A stretch of DNA of 31,932 nt. Source: a virus. Made by a program: the position numbers and the translations under genes. The stretch covers positions 1 to 31,932 of the IMG/VR virus record IMGVR_UViG_3300021963_000436; one strand, given 5' to 3'. This document shows positions 9,206-16,011 of this stretch, piece after piece (position 1 is the stretch's first letter; each line of letters starts with the position of its first letter). Under the pieces are notes generated by a model. The model saw nothing but the letters and a program-made list of their open reading frames with translations. It was not told the origin of the DNA and searched no databases.

Positions 9206-10573
9206 ATGAGTAGATCATCAAATAGCCTTAAAACATCTGATGTCATTACTACTCCGATCAAACTGGTATACACTTCGTCGTACGACTGTAGTACACTTGC
9301 GGAGTATGGAATGGAGGTTTTGAGTGGAGTGAATGGCCCTGTAACTATAACAGGCTCTATTCCACAAGAGACTTTAAACTATTGGTCTACAAGACATCTT
9401 TATTATTCTAACTACCTTACCGGATCATTTCCAGTTTCTGCTTCAAGCGCAGATAACTTTTTACAGTCTACAGCTGCTTCCGGTTCTTTAGATTCAGATA
9501 ATAGATATTTCCCTACTGAATCGAATGCTCGTATAACTATACTGTCTATACCAAGAGGAGTATTTGGCGAAAAGATTGCTAAGAGTAATTTTATACTTTC
9601 TTCTTCTGCTTACTATATAATAGATGACGGAAACGGTAACCTTGTAGATCAAGCATCGGGAAGTCTGCATGTAGGTAATATTATTTATCCGCAAGGAATG
9701 GTGATCTTTACCAATCCTAACTATTTAGATATTTTACCATGCCCTACCGGGTCAACTACTACGACAACCTCTACTACAAGTACAACGACTACTGCTGTTC
9801 CGACAACTACGACAACTTCTACTACAAGTACTACAACTACCGCTGCTCCAACAACCACAACTACGAGCACAACCACTAGTACAACAACAGAGGTACCTAC
9901 CACGACTACTACTAGTACGACTACTAGTACAACAACAGCAGAACCTACTACGACAACTACTAGTACAACAACGAGCACAACAACTTGTGCTCCACAGAAT
10001 GCGCAAAGTATGTACTATAATTACGATACTGGATTACCTACAATGTTCGGAACCGGTTCTGCCGAAGCCGCTTGTAATTTATCAGTTAGTGCTTCTACCA
10101 TATACTATAATACTTCGTTAGCGCTTACTACAGGCACACCTTTATACTATGATGAATGTCTTACTGTACCAATAACAGCTAGTGCTTATACAGATACTCC
10201 TCAACAATACTTTAAAATTGGTCCATACTACGTAAATTTTGAAACTGATGGATATACTGTAAGAAGTGTAACAGCTTGTCCTACTCCGACTACAACCACC
10301 ACTACATCTACAACTACTAGTACAACTACGGTAACATATACTTACTATGCTGTAGACAGGTATACTTGTGATTCACCATCAGGACCTTGTACTTTCGCTG
10401 AATCAACCTTTATAGCAAACACTTCTAGCGGGTTAACTCTAGGTAATTACTACTTAGATGTACCTTCAGGAAACATTTATAATATCACGTCTACTACAAG
10501 TAGTGGCGCTTATTTTATAACATATCTATCTGGAGCTGGTACTGCCAACTGTAGTGTTCTTTGTTCAGCTTAA
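9206..10573 (+). CDS. Thr-rich mucin-like tail fibre/adhesin candidate
   Basis: A 455-aa modular protein. Residues 1-183 form a Ser/Tyr-rich N-terminal domain ending in LPCPTGS. Residues 184-263 are five 16-residue repeats of the type TTTTTSTTTSTTT-x-x-P. Residues 264-361 form a small Cys-containing beta module (AACNLS, YYDECLTVP, ending VTACPTP). A second Thr tract (362-375) leads to a final module with several Cys residues (YTCDSPSGPC, NCSVLC). Rigid Thr/Ser/Pro linkers between compact domains are typical of extended, often O-glycosylated surface proteins. Its place at the end of the tail genes and before a glycosyltransferase cassette suggests a fibre or receptor-binding protein. Function and glycosylation are inferred, not shown. 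Confidence 0.6.
   Translation: MSRSSNSLKTSDVITTPIKLVYTSSYDCSTLAEYGMEVLSGVNGPVTITGSIPQETLNYWSTRHLYYSNYLTGSFPVSASSADNFLQSTAASGSLDSDNRYFPTESNARITILSIPRGVFGEKIAKSNFILSSSAYYIIDDGNGNLVDQASGSLHVGNIIYPQGMVIFTNPNYLDILPCPTGSTTTTTSTTSTTTTAVPTTTTTSTTSTTTTAAPTTTTTSTTTSTTTEVPTTTTTSTTTSTTTAEPTTTTTSTTTSTTTCAPQNAQSMYYNYDTGLPTMFGTGSAEAACNLSVSASTIYYNTSLALTTGTPLYYDECLTVPITASAYTDTPQQYFKIGPYYVNFETDGYTVRSVTACPTPTTTTTTSTTTSTTTVTYTYYAVDRYTCDSPSGPCTFAESTFIANTSSGLTLGNYYLDVPSGNIYNITSTTSSGAYFITYLSGAGTANCSVLCSA
9755..9994 (+). repeat. Five 48-bp Thr-rich coding repeats
   Basis: Exactly 240 bp encoding five 16-residue units, each ending in a Pro preceded by two variable residues (AV, AA, EV, AE, CA). The DNA units differ at many synonymous Thr and Ser codons while the protein pattern is kept. 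That suggests old repeats held by selection rather than a fresh expansion. Confidence 0.9.
10289..10330 (+). repeat. Second Thr-rich linker tract
   Basis: A 14-codon tract (TTTTTTSTTTSTTT) that resembles one unit of the 9755-9994 array and sits between the two Cys-containing C-terminal modules. Like the first array it follows a Cys-Pro-Thr, suggesting a repeated module-plus-linker architecture. Confidence 0.75.
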
Positions 10574-10592
10574 AAAGTAAATAAAATTTGTT

Positions 10593-11588
10593 ATGAAAAA
10601 TCTACGTTACATTTGTGCACAACCCAGGCTAATATACTATGCTTGGCAGGTTGAGGTTATGATTAATAACTTTATCAAACAAGGAATCAATCCAAATAAT
10701 ATTGATATTCTTGTTGCCTGGAATCCAGAAGATAAGACATCTACTCCTGAAAATATAGAGGCGTGGACTAAGTTAGCTGAATCTTACAACAGTGTCCGTT
10801 TTTTCTTTTATAGAGATACTAGACAACAGCCGATTCACTATATCTCTTCAGTACGTCCAAATATTCTCAAACAGCATTTTGCAGCACATCCTGAATTAGA
10901 AAAAGAAGCTATCTTTTATCACGATTCAGATATCGTCTTTACTAAGAAGCCTGATTGGAGTTCTTTACTTGAGGATAATATTTGGTATTTAAGTAACACT
11001 AATAGTTACATAAACTACGACTACATCGTCTCAAAAGGACAAGATGTCTATGATAAAATGTGTGAAATAGTTGGAATAGATCCTATCATACCCAAACTGT
11101 TAAATTCAAACTCAGGAGGAGCTCAGTATATTTTAAAAAATGTTAATTATACGTATTGGGAGAAGGTAGAGAGAGATTGCGAGAAACTATTTAAGGAAAT
11201 AACTGACTTAAGTAATGAAAAAGTACAGCTAGATAAACATACAGTATCAGAAGATGTAGCAAGAAGTCCATATCATCCTTTGCAGATATGGTGTGCTGAT
11301 ATGTGGGCTGTATTATGGAATGGATGGTTACTAGGAAATGAGACTAAGGTAGTACCGGAGATGAATTTTAGCTGGGCTACGGATAGTATACAACGGTGGG
11401 AAGAGACGACAATTTTTCATAACGCAGGCGTTACTTGTTCATGCGGTAGACAGTTTTATAAAGCTAATTATATAGAAAGTTTACCTTATAGTATAGAGCA
11501 GAGCAATTACAGAGACGTTACTTGCGGGTATAATTACGTTAAAGAAATAATCGAAACATCTCAAAAATCATGTTTAATACAAAAGTAG
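10593..11588 (+). CDS. Glycosyltransferase, GT-A-like with DxD motif
   Basis: A 331-aa protein without signal peptide or membrane segment. The sequence IFYHDSDIVF (about residues 107-116) holds a DxD motif, the usual divalent-cation and nucleotide-sugar site of GT-A glycosyltransferases. Further conserved-looking elements are NSGGAQYIL (about 170-178), WCADMWAVLWNGWLLG (about 233-248) and IFHNAGV (about 274-280). The arrangement loosely recalls plant-type hydroxyproline/serine O-glycosyltransferases (HPAT/SERGT), which act on Hyp/Ser-rich proteins. I cannot confirm that by eye. It follows the Thr-rich tail gene by 19 nt and overlaps the methyltransferase gene by 19 nt, so the products may act on the same glycan. 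The donor and acceptor are unknown. Confidence 0.65.
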   Translation: MKNLRYICAQPRLIYYAWQVEVMINNFIKQGINPNNIDILVAWNPEDKTSTPENIEAWTKLAESYNSVRFFFYRDTRQQPIHYISSVRPNILKQHFAAHPELEKEAIFYHDSDIVFTKKPDWSSLLEDNIWYLSNTNSYINYDYIVSKGQDVYDKMCEIVGIDPIIPKLLNSNSGGAQYILKNVNYTYWEKVERDCEKLFKEITDLSNEKVQLDKHTVSEDVARSPYHPLQIWCADMWAVLWNGWLLGNETKVVPEMNFSWATDSIQRWEETTIFHNAGVTCSCGRQFYKANYIESLPYSIEQSNYRDVTCGYNYVKEIIETSQKSCLIQK

Positions 11589-12088
11589 TACATTCAGAAA
11601 ATCCTTTAGAGCATTGGTCTGATATAAAAGACGTGGAAGGGAAAGTAGTTTTAGATTTAGGTTGCGGATGGTTATTTCAGCCGCATGAATCGACTCCAGA
11701 ATACCTAATAAATCGGGGTGCTAGCAAAGTTGTAGGAGTGGATGTAGCTTGCGGCGAAATCGAGCAGCTAAAAGAAAAGTACCCTGAACATGTCTTTGTA
11801 TGTAAAGCAGTTACAAGCGTAGAAAGTCTTTTAGAACTTCTAGTTGAATATCAACCCTCCGTAATTAAAATGGATATAGAAGGTCATGAAGCTCATATGC
11901 AGTACATAACAGCAGAGCAATTTTCTTGTGTAGAAGAGATTGCTGTTGAATATCATAATCCAGAATGTAAAAGAATATTGACTGAAAAATTAGATGAATT
12001 TGGTTTTGAGATTTTCTCAATAAACCAGTTCGGATGGTTTTGTACTGATATTAATCAGATGGGAATAATGCACGCTAAAAGAAAATAA
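11570..12088 (+). CDS. FkbM-type SAM-dependent methyltransferase
   Basis: A 172-aa protein with a class I SAM-binding fold: motif I VVLDLGCGW at about residues 26-34, an acidic strand end at VVGVDVACGE (about 51-60), and IKMDIEGHEAH at about 99-109. The MDIEGHE sequence is the hallmark of FkbM-family enzymes, which often O-methylate sugars or polyketides. It lies between two glycosyltransferase-like genes and overlaps the first, so methylation of a sugar laid down by its neighbours is the simplest role. No membrane or export signal is present, so it should act in the host cytoplasm during virion assembly. The family assignment is strong; the substrate is inferred. Confidence 0.8.
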   Translation: MFNTKVVHSENPLEHWSDIKDVEGKVVLDLGCGWLFQPHESTPEYLINRGASKVVGVDVACGEIEQLKEKYPEHVFVCKAVTSVESLLELLVEYQPSVIKMDIEGHEAHMQYITAEQFSCVEEIAVEYHNPECKRILTEKLDEFGFEIFSINQFGWFCTDINQMGIMHAKRK

Positions 12089-12089
12089 A

Positions 12090-12962
12090 GTGGAAATAAT
12101 AAAAGCTACATACGGAGGAGTTGATTGTATTGAGAAGATACGAGCTAAAATAAACGGAAATAAGCTTATAATTCGTTCTAGTAATGACATTATAGGAGAC
12201 ACTCAACCAGGAGTTGTGAAGTATCTAGATCTTACGATAGAAAATAAAGGAGTAATTACTGTTCATAGTATTAAAGAACATAACCTCTTTGTATTTCCTC
12301 AATCAGAACACGAGAGATTGGGGATATTCTATTCAAATAATAATAACAGTACTATATACCCTGCAATTAAAGCATCGTTAAAATCAATTCTAAAAGCGTC
12401 TGAGAATAAGGCTGATATTTTAACGTGTATGTGGCAGCATGAACCTGAAAATCCTTTTCCGGAGTTTATCGCCTGGACCCATACTTGTAGCCATTTAAAC
12501 CAATTACTTCAAGTAATGCAATTGCTTTACCAAGCAAGAGAGATTAACAAATACAAATACGTTTCTTTCTTAGAACACGATGTATTATATCCAGAAGGTT
12601 ATTTTGATTTTCCTGAGTTTGAAGAAGGAAGTGTAATGACAAATATGAATTACATGGGTATTAATTCTGAAGGATTTCAGCCGCTAGGACAGAAAGATGA
12701 ACCTTTTCATCAAATGACAATGAGGTTTGACGAAGCAATTCGACATTGCGAGTCGATATTATCTAATGCTCTTATTCGAAATGCTGGACTTATAGAACCC
12801 CAGACCCTGATACGAAAGCAGTGGGAATCTAATCACCCTGCAATACACGTAAATCACGGGAAACACTTTACTTCTCATTATAACGTTTACACAAAGAATG
12901 TGTTTCCGGAACACAGCTACTGGGGCTTACATAAGGATGTTTGGCCGTTTTACTATTTATAA
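12090..12962 (+). CDS. Glycosyltransferase-like protein with DUF3395-like N-terminus
   Basis: A 290-aa protein with a GTG start one base after the previous stop; no nearby ATG fits better. Residues 1 to about 60 (IKATYGG, then NDIIGDTQPGVVKYLDLTI) resemble DUF3395, a beta domain also found in DnaJC11-like proteins. The rest contains YVSFLEHDVLYPEGYFDFPE (about 158-177), where EHD could serve as a DxD-like metal site, and later His-rich segments (NHPAIHVNHGKHF). I read it as a second glycosyltransferase acting with the two upstream genes. The 3' end overlaps a TATTTATAA motif preceding the next gene. The fusion with a DUF3395-like domain is unusual. Function is moderately supported at best. 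Confidence 0.5.
   Translation: MEIIKATYGGVDCIEKIRAKINGNKLIIRSSNDIIGDTQPGVVKYLDLTIENKGVITVHSIKEHNLFVFPQSEHERLGIFYSNNNNSTIYPAIKASLKSILKASENKADILTCMWQHEPENPFPEFIAWTHTCSHLNQLLQVMQLLYQAREINKYKYVSFLEHDVLYPEGYFDFPEFEEGSVMTNMNYMGINSEGFQPLGQKDEPFHQMTMRFDEAIRHCESILSNALIRNAGLIEPQTLIRKQWESNHPAIHVNHGKHFTSHYNVYTKNVFPEHSYWGLHKDVWPFYYL
12954..12962 (+). promoter_or_regulatory. TATTTATAA motif overlapping stop codon
   Basis: A TATTTATAA variant whose last bases are the TAA stop of the upstream gene, 2 nt before the ATG at 12965. The flanks (ACTATTTATAAGTATG) match the site at 29931-29946 with one difference. Confidence 0.3.
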
Positions 12963-12964
12963 GT

Positions 12965-13336
12965 ATGCCATCGTACGCACCATATACATTAGATCTAGGA
13001 GCTGAAACTACAATTTACGTAAATGAAGTAAAATGTAGAGTTTTAGAGAATGATTTTAATTACTCTCAGAACCCTACTGTCTTTAAAGCAACTACTCTTA
13101 TTACAGGTTCTTCTGCATTACCTTTTTATGCACCAGAAAGCGGTTCCGCTATAAATGGTCAAATTGTAGACGGTACCCTAGCCGATAATATAACAGGATC
13201 TTCCTTTCACCCCTACGCAACTACTGTAGGACTTTACAACGAAGCTAACGAGTTACTTGTTATCGGAAAATTAGCTACTCCTTACCCTATTCCTTCTAAT
13301 ACAGATATAACTTTTATTGTTAGATGGGATAGTTAA
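12965..13336 (+). CDS. Small virion protein, paralogue of an upstream C-terminal module
   Basis: A 123-aa protein (MPSYAPYTLDLGAE...). I prefer the ATG at 12965, 2 nt after the previous stop, over an in-frame TTG at 12941 that lies inside the upstream gene. It contains ENDFNYSQNPT, HPYATTVGLYNEANELLVIG, K-L-A-T-P and a C-terminal VRWDS. The same spacing and residues occur in the last ~90 residues of the 8109-9194 protein. It therefore looks like a free-standing copy of that tail module. It lies after the glycosylation cassette, which appears inserted between tail genes. A role as a fibre tip or cap is a guess. Confidence 0.6.
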   Translation: MPSYAPYTLDLGAETTIYVNEVKCRVLENDFNYSQNPTVFKATTLITGSSALPFYAPESGSAINGQIVDGTLADNITGSSFHPYATTVGLYNEANELLVIGKLATPYPIPSNTDITFIVRWDS

Positions 13337-13354
13337 CAACGTAATTACAAGTTT

Positions 13355-13822
13355 ATGACTGAAAAATGGTTTATATATGAAGGCGGTTTCGTAAAAGAGT
13401 ACGATTCTGTCGATAAATTCCCTGAAAAATGTGTAGGTTTCGTGTATAAGATTACCAACATAAAGACTGGTAAATTCTACATCGGTAGGAAATCTCTTTT
13501 TTCAAATACCAAGAAAAAATTAACTAAGAAAGAACTTGCCGAACACGAAGGTCCGGGTAGAAAACCTACAAAAAAGCTTGTAACTAAAGAATCTAACTGG
13601 CAAGATTACTGGGGATCTAATAAAACTATCTTAGATGAAATTAAGCAGACTGGATCTCAAGACTTCCGTAAAGAAATACTTAAGTTCTGCTTTAATAAAA
13701 AACAACTTACTTACTGGGAAGTGCATTATCAGTGCATAGAAGGAGTTCTCATGTCGGATAAGTCTTACAACGACAATATCTTAGCTAAGTTTTTTCGCAA
13801 AGATTTGGAAATCTCAGAATAA
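13355..13822 (+). CDS. GIY-YIG family endonuclease (SegE-like)
   Basis: A 155-aa protein. Residues about 28-47 read GFVYKITNIKTGKFYIGRKS: the GIY-equivalent strand (VYKIT), the YIG strand (YIG) and the following Arg expected in this nuclease fold. YWEVHYQ near residue 119 provides the Glu usually found on a later helix and used for metal binding. The layout resembles T4 SegE-like free-standing endonucleases, and homologues in T4-like phages are often annotated that way. It is the first of three DNA-metabolism genes placed among structural genes. It could be a homing nuclease or a fixed resolvase- or repair-like enzyme. No intron is visible nearby. Confidence 0.75.
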   Translation: MTEKWFIYEGGFVKEYDSVDKFPEKCVGFVYKITNIKTGKFYIGRKSLFSNTKKKLTKKELAEHEGPGRKPTKKLVTKESNWQDYWGSNKTILDEIKQTGSQDFRKEILKFCFNKKQLTYWEVHYQCIEGVLMSDKSYNDNILAKFFRKDLEISE

Positions 13823-13843
13823 TTCCTTAATATTCCTAATAGA

Positions 13844-13850
13844 AGAGGAG
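13844..13850 (+). promoter_or_regulatory. Shine-Dalgarno sequence of the primase gene
   Basis: AGAGGAG ends 5 nt before the ATG at 13856. It is the only strong Shine-Dalgarno-like sequence I see in front of a start codon here; other genes have A/T-rich leaders. Confidence 0.6.
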
Positions 13851-13855
13851 TATAC

Positions 13856-14779
13856 ATGGAAAATTCACGTCTAGTTTTAGGTCTTTTGCATAGTTTAATA
13901 GGAAAATCAAAGCCTTCAACAAAAGGTAACTATGCCTTTCACTGTCCATTCTGCAAGCATCATAAACCTAAGTTAGAAATAGACCCTAAAACAGGTTTTT
14001 ACCATTGTTGGACTTGTCAACCTGCTACAAAAGGAAGAAATCTAGTTTCTCTCCTCAAAAAACTACATGCTAGTCCTGCACAGCTGACTGAAATGCGAGG
14101 ATACTTTCCAGACGGAAAAGGTAATGTCGAAGATAAAACGTACACAGTCGTACAGTTACCGAAAGAGTTCATACCTCTTGTACAAAGTAGTACAAAGCTA
14201 GTTTATAGACAAGCTAAAGCTTACGTAAAGAGTAGAGGTATAACAGAAAAGGATATTTTAAAGTATAATATTGGATACTGTGAATCTGGTAAGTATGCAA
14301 ATTCAGTAATTATACCCTCTTACGATAAAAACGGACGTATTAATTATTTTATTTCTAGGTCTTTTGAAAGAGATCCAGCTAGAAAGTATAATGCGCCTTC
14401 TTGTAATAAAAACGAGTTGATAGGATTTGAGTATTATATTAATTGGAAGGTACCTGTAGTATTATGTGAAGGTATTTTCGATGCAATTGCACTAAGAAGA
14501 AACGCAATACCATTGTTTGGTAAGTCGATACCTAAAGCTCTCATGATGAAGTTAGTAGAGAACGATGTACGGACGGTATATTTGGCTTTAGATAATGACG
14601 CTTTGAAAGAAGCCTTGAAATATTCTGTAGACCTTTTAAACCTCGGTAAAGATGTTTACCTTATTGAGCTTAATAGTAAAGATCCATCGGAAATAGGCTT
14701 TGAGGAAATGACTAAATACTTGCATACTGCCAAGCAGCTTACCTTTAGAGAATTACTTTTAAAAAAAATGCACCTATGA
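13856..14779 (+). CDS. DNA primase, T4 gp61-like
   Basis: A 307-aa protein. A CHC2-type zinc-binding domain is at the N-terminus: CPFCKHHKPK (about residues 30-39) and YHCWTC (about 49-54). A TOPRIM domain follows, with VVLCEGIFDAIAL (about 200-212, holding the catalytic Glu) and LALDNDA (about 242-248, the acidic pair). This is the domain order of DnaG-type and T4 gp61 primases, which make RNA primers for lagging-strand synthesis; T4 gp61 is of similar size. It works with a replicative helicase that is not in this window. The start is supported by the window's best Shine-Dalgarno. It overlaps the exonuclease gene by 4 nt (ATGA). The enzyme class is confident. Confidence 0.88.
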   Translation: MENSRLVLGLLHSLIGKSKPSTKGNYAFHCPFCKHHKPKLEIDPKTGFYHCWTCQPATKGRNLVSLLKKLHASPAQLTEMRGYFPDGKGNVEDKTYTVVQLPKEFIPLVQSSTKLVYRQAKAYVKSRGITEKDILKYNIGYCESGKYANSVIIPSYDKNGRINYFISRSFERDPARKYNAPSCNKNELIGFEYYINWKVPVVLCEGIFDAIALRRNAIPLFGKSIPKALMMKLVENDVRTVYLALDNDALKEALKYSVDLLNLGKDVYLIELNSKDPSEIGFEEMTKYLHTAKQLTFRELLLKKMHL

Positions 14780-15414
14780 TAATTGAACAAAGAAGCCCGG
14801 AATGGTTTGATCTTAGAAGAGGTAAGATAACTAGTTCCGAAATCCATAAAATAATGGGAAAAGAGTCGTTTAGTGAGACTGCTAAAACGTACTTACTTGA
14901 AAAAGTGTGTGAACATTATAACGGGTACAGTGAACCGGCTTCTGGACAAGCCCTAGACTGGGGTACAGAGATGGAGTCTGTAGCTATAGAGTATTACGAA
15001 CAGGCAACCAGTTTAAAAGTAGATAAAGCTCCTTTTATCGCCTATAACGACTACTACGGAGGCTCTCCAGATGGTCTTGTTTCGCCGAATGGAATTATAG
15101 AAGTAAAGTGTCCTTATAAATCCGCTAACCACTTCAAGCATGGACTTATAGATACTCCAGAAAAGTTTAAAAAAGCTACACCAAACTACTACTACCAGTG
15201 TATATCGAATATGATTTGCGCTAAAGCTACGTGGTGTGACTTTATTAGCTTTGATCCTCGCGTAAAAGAAGGGTACCAGATGTTTGTATTCAGGTTAGAA
15301 TTAAATCATGAAGAAGCAGAGAGTATTAAGGAGAGGGTAGGTTCCGCAGTAGAGTACATGGCTGGATTGAAAATAGAGATAGAAGCTGCTCGTTCAAACA
15401 ACTCTTCCTGCTAG
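14776..15414 (+). CDS. YqaJ/lambda-type exonuclease (recombinase nuclease)
   Basis: A 212-aa protein that begins QRSPEWFDLRRGKITSSE (residues 5-22), the standard N-terminus of the YqaJ viral recombinase / lambda exonuclease family. The catalytic core GGSPDGLVSPNGIIEVKCPY (95-114) provides Asp99, Glu109 and Lys111 of the PD-(D/E)xK site. Such enzymes resect double-stranded DNA ends for single-strand annealing recombination and repair. Many T4-like phages instead use gp46/gp47 for resection, so this may be an alternative or additional system. No annealing protein is seen next to it. The ATGA overlap with the primase suggests coupling. The family call is strong. Confidence 0.87.
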   Translation: MIIEQRSPEWFDLRRGKITSSEIHKIMGKESFSETAKTYLLEKVCEHYNGYSEPASGQALDWGTEMESVAIEYYEQATSLKVDKAPFIAYNDYYGGSPDGLVSPNGIIEVKCPYKSANHFKHGLIDTPEKFKKATPNYYYQCISNMICAKATWCDFISFDPRVKEGYQMFVFRLELNHEEAESIKERVGSAVEYMAGLKIEIEAARSNNSSC

Positions 15415-15415
15415 A

Positions 15416-15424
15416 TATTTATAA
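15416..15424 (+). promoter_or_regulatory. TATTTATAA intergenic motif
   Basis: Located in the 15-nt gap between the exonuclease stop and the nucleotidyltransferase start, ending 5 nt before the ATG at 15430. It is a one-base variant of the recurrent TATTTATTA. Confidence 0.3.
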
Positions 15425-15429
15425 TCAGT

Positions 15430-16011
15430 ATGATTAATGCTGAATTATTAGGAAAAAGGATCGCAGAAGCTATTTTAAATGAATCTGGACCTTGTTTCTA
15501 TCCAGGAAGGTTTAAGCCACCACACAAAGGACACTACCAAGCTGCTAAAGACTTAGCTAGTAGAGACTATGTGAAAATGGTATATATTATTATAAGTAAT
15601 AAAGTTGTTGACGGAATTACTCCAGAGGATTCTCTTGCTATTTGGAATATGTATCTTGCAGCAGAACCAAACCCTAAAATTAAAGTACAAATCTCTAAAA
15701 AAGAATCACCAGTAGTTGATATCTACGAATACCTTGAGAAAAATCCGACGGTAAGTCCGGTATATGTTTCTGCAGGAGATGATGAGATTGACGATGTAGA
15801 GTATGTTTCTTCTTTGCAGAAAGAATTTGGAGATAGAGTTAAACTTATAAAGGTTCATGAAAAAGCAGGAGAAATAACAGCCCCGCACGTTAGAAATTTA
15901 CTAGCTACTGGCGATTACGAAGGTTTTGCAGAAGCAGTACCTCAAGCTGCATTCAATAAAGGTGCTGCACCGAAAATTTTTAAAATGCTTGCACCAAAAA
16001 TCGAAAAGTAA
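15430..16011 (+). CDS. Cytidylyltransferase/NMNAT-like nucleotidyltransferase with leader peptide
   Basis: A 193-aa protein. YPGRFKPPHKGHYQAAKDLA begins at residue 24 and carries the HxGH signature (H32-K-G-H35) of the nucleotidylyltransferase superfamily. ITAPHVRNLL near residue 147 is in the place of the ISSTxxR motif that binds the triphosphate. Members join a nucleotide to phosphorylated substrates, for example NMN to make NAD. The first 19 residues (MINAELLGKRIAEAILNES) precede the fold and end in I-L-N-E, so they look like a removable targeting peptide. The gene overlaps the metallopeptidase gene by 1 nt. The superfamily is certain by motif; the substrate and head packaging are inferred. 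Confidence 0.8.
   Translation: MINAELLGKRIAEAILNESGPCFYPGRFKPPHKGHYQAAKDLASRDYVKMVYIIISNKVVDGITPEDSLAIWNMYLAAEPNPKIKVQISKKESPVVDIYEYLEKNPTVSPVYVSAGDDEIDDVEYVSSLQKEFGDRVKLIKVHEKAGEITAPHVRNLLATGDYEGFAEAVPQAAFNKGAAPKIFKMLAPKIEK

Noticed and set aside
9755-9994. Regular 48-bp periodicity that could be taken for a CRISPR array
   Set aside because: Units are contiguous without spacers, degenerate in sequence, and in frame within a coding gene.
9721-10006. Two overlapping minus-strand open frames rich in Val or Cys/Ser
   Set aside because: They are frame shadows of the Thr-rich repeat (ACN codons read backwards give Val or Cys/Ser-rich strings); no start signal or family resemblance.
12941-12964. 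TTG start extending the 12965 protein by eight residues
   Set aside because: It lies inside the upstream gene; the ATG at 12965 directly follows its stop and fits the junction style of the region.
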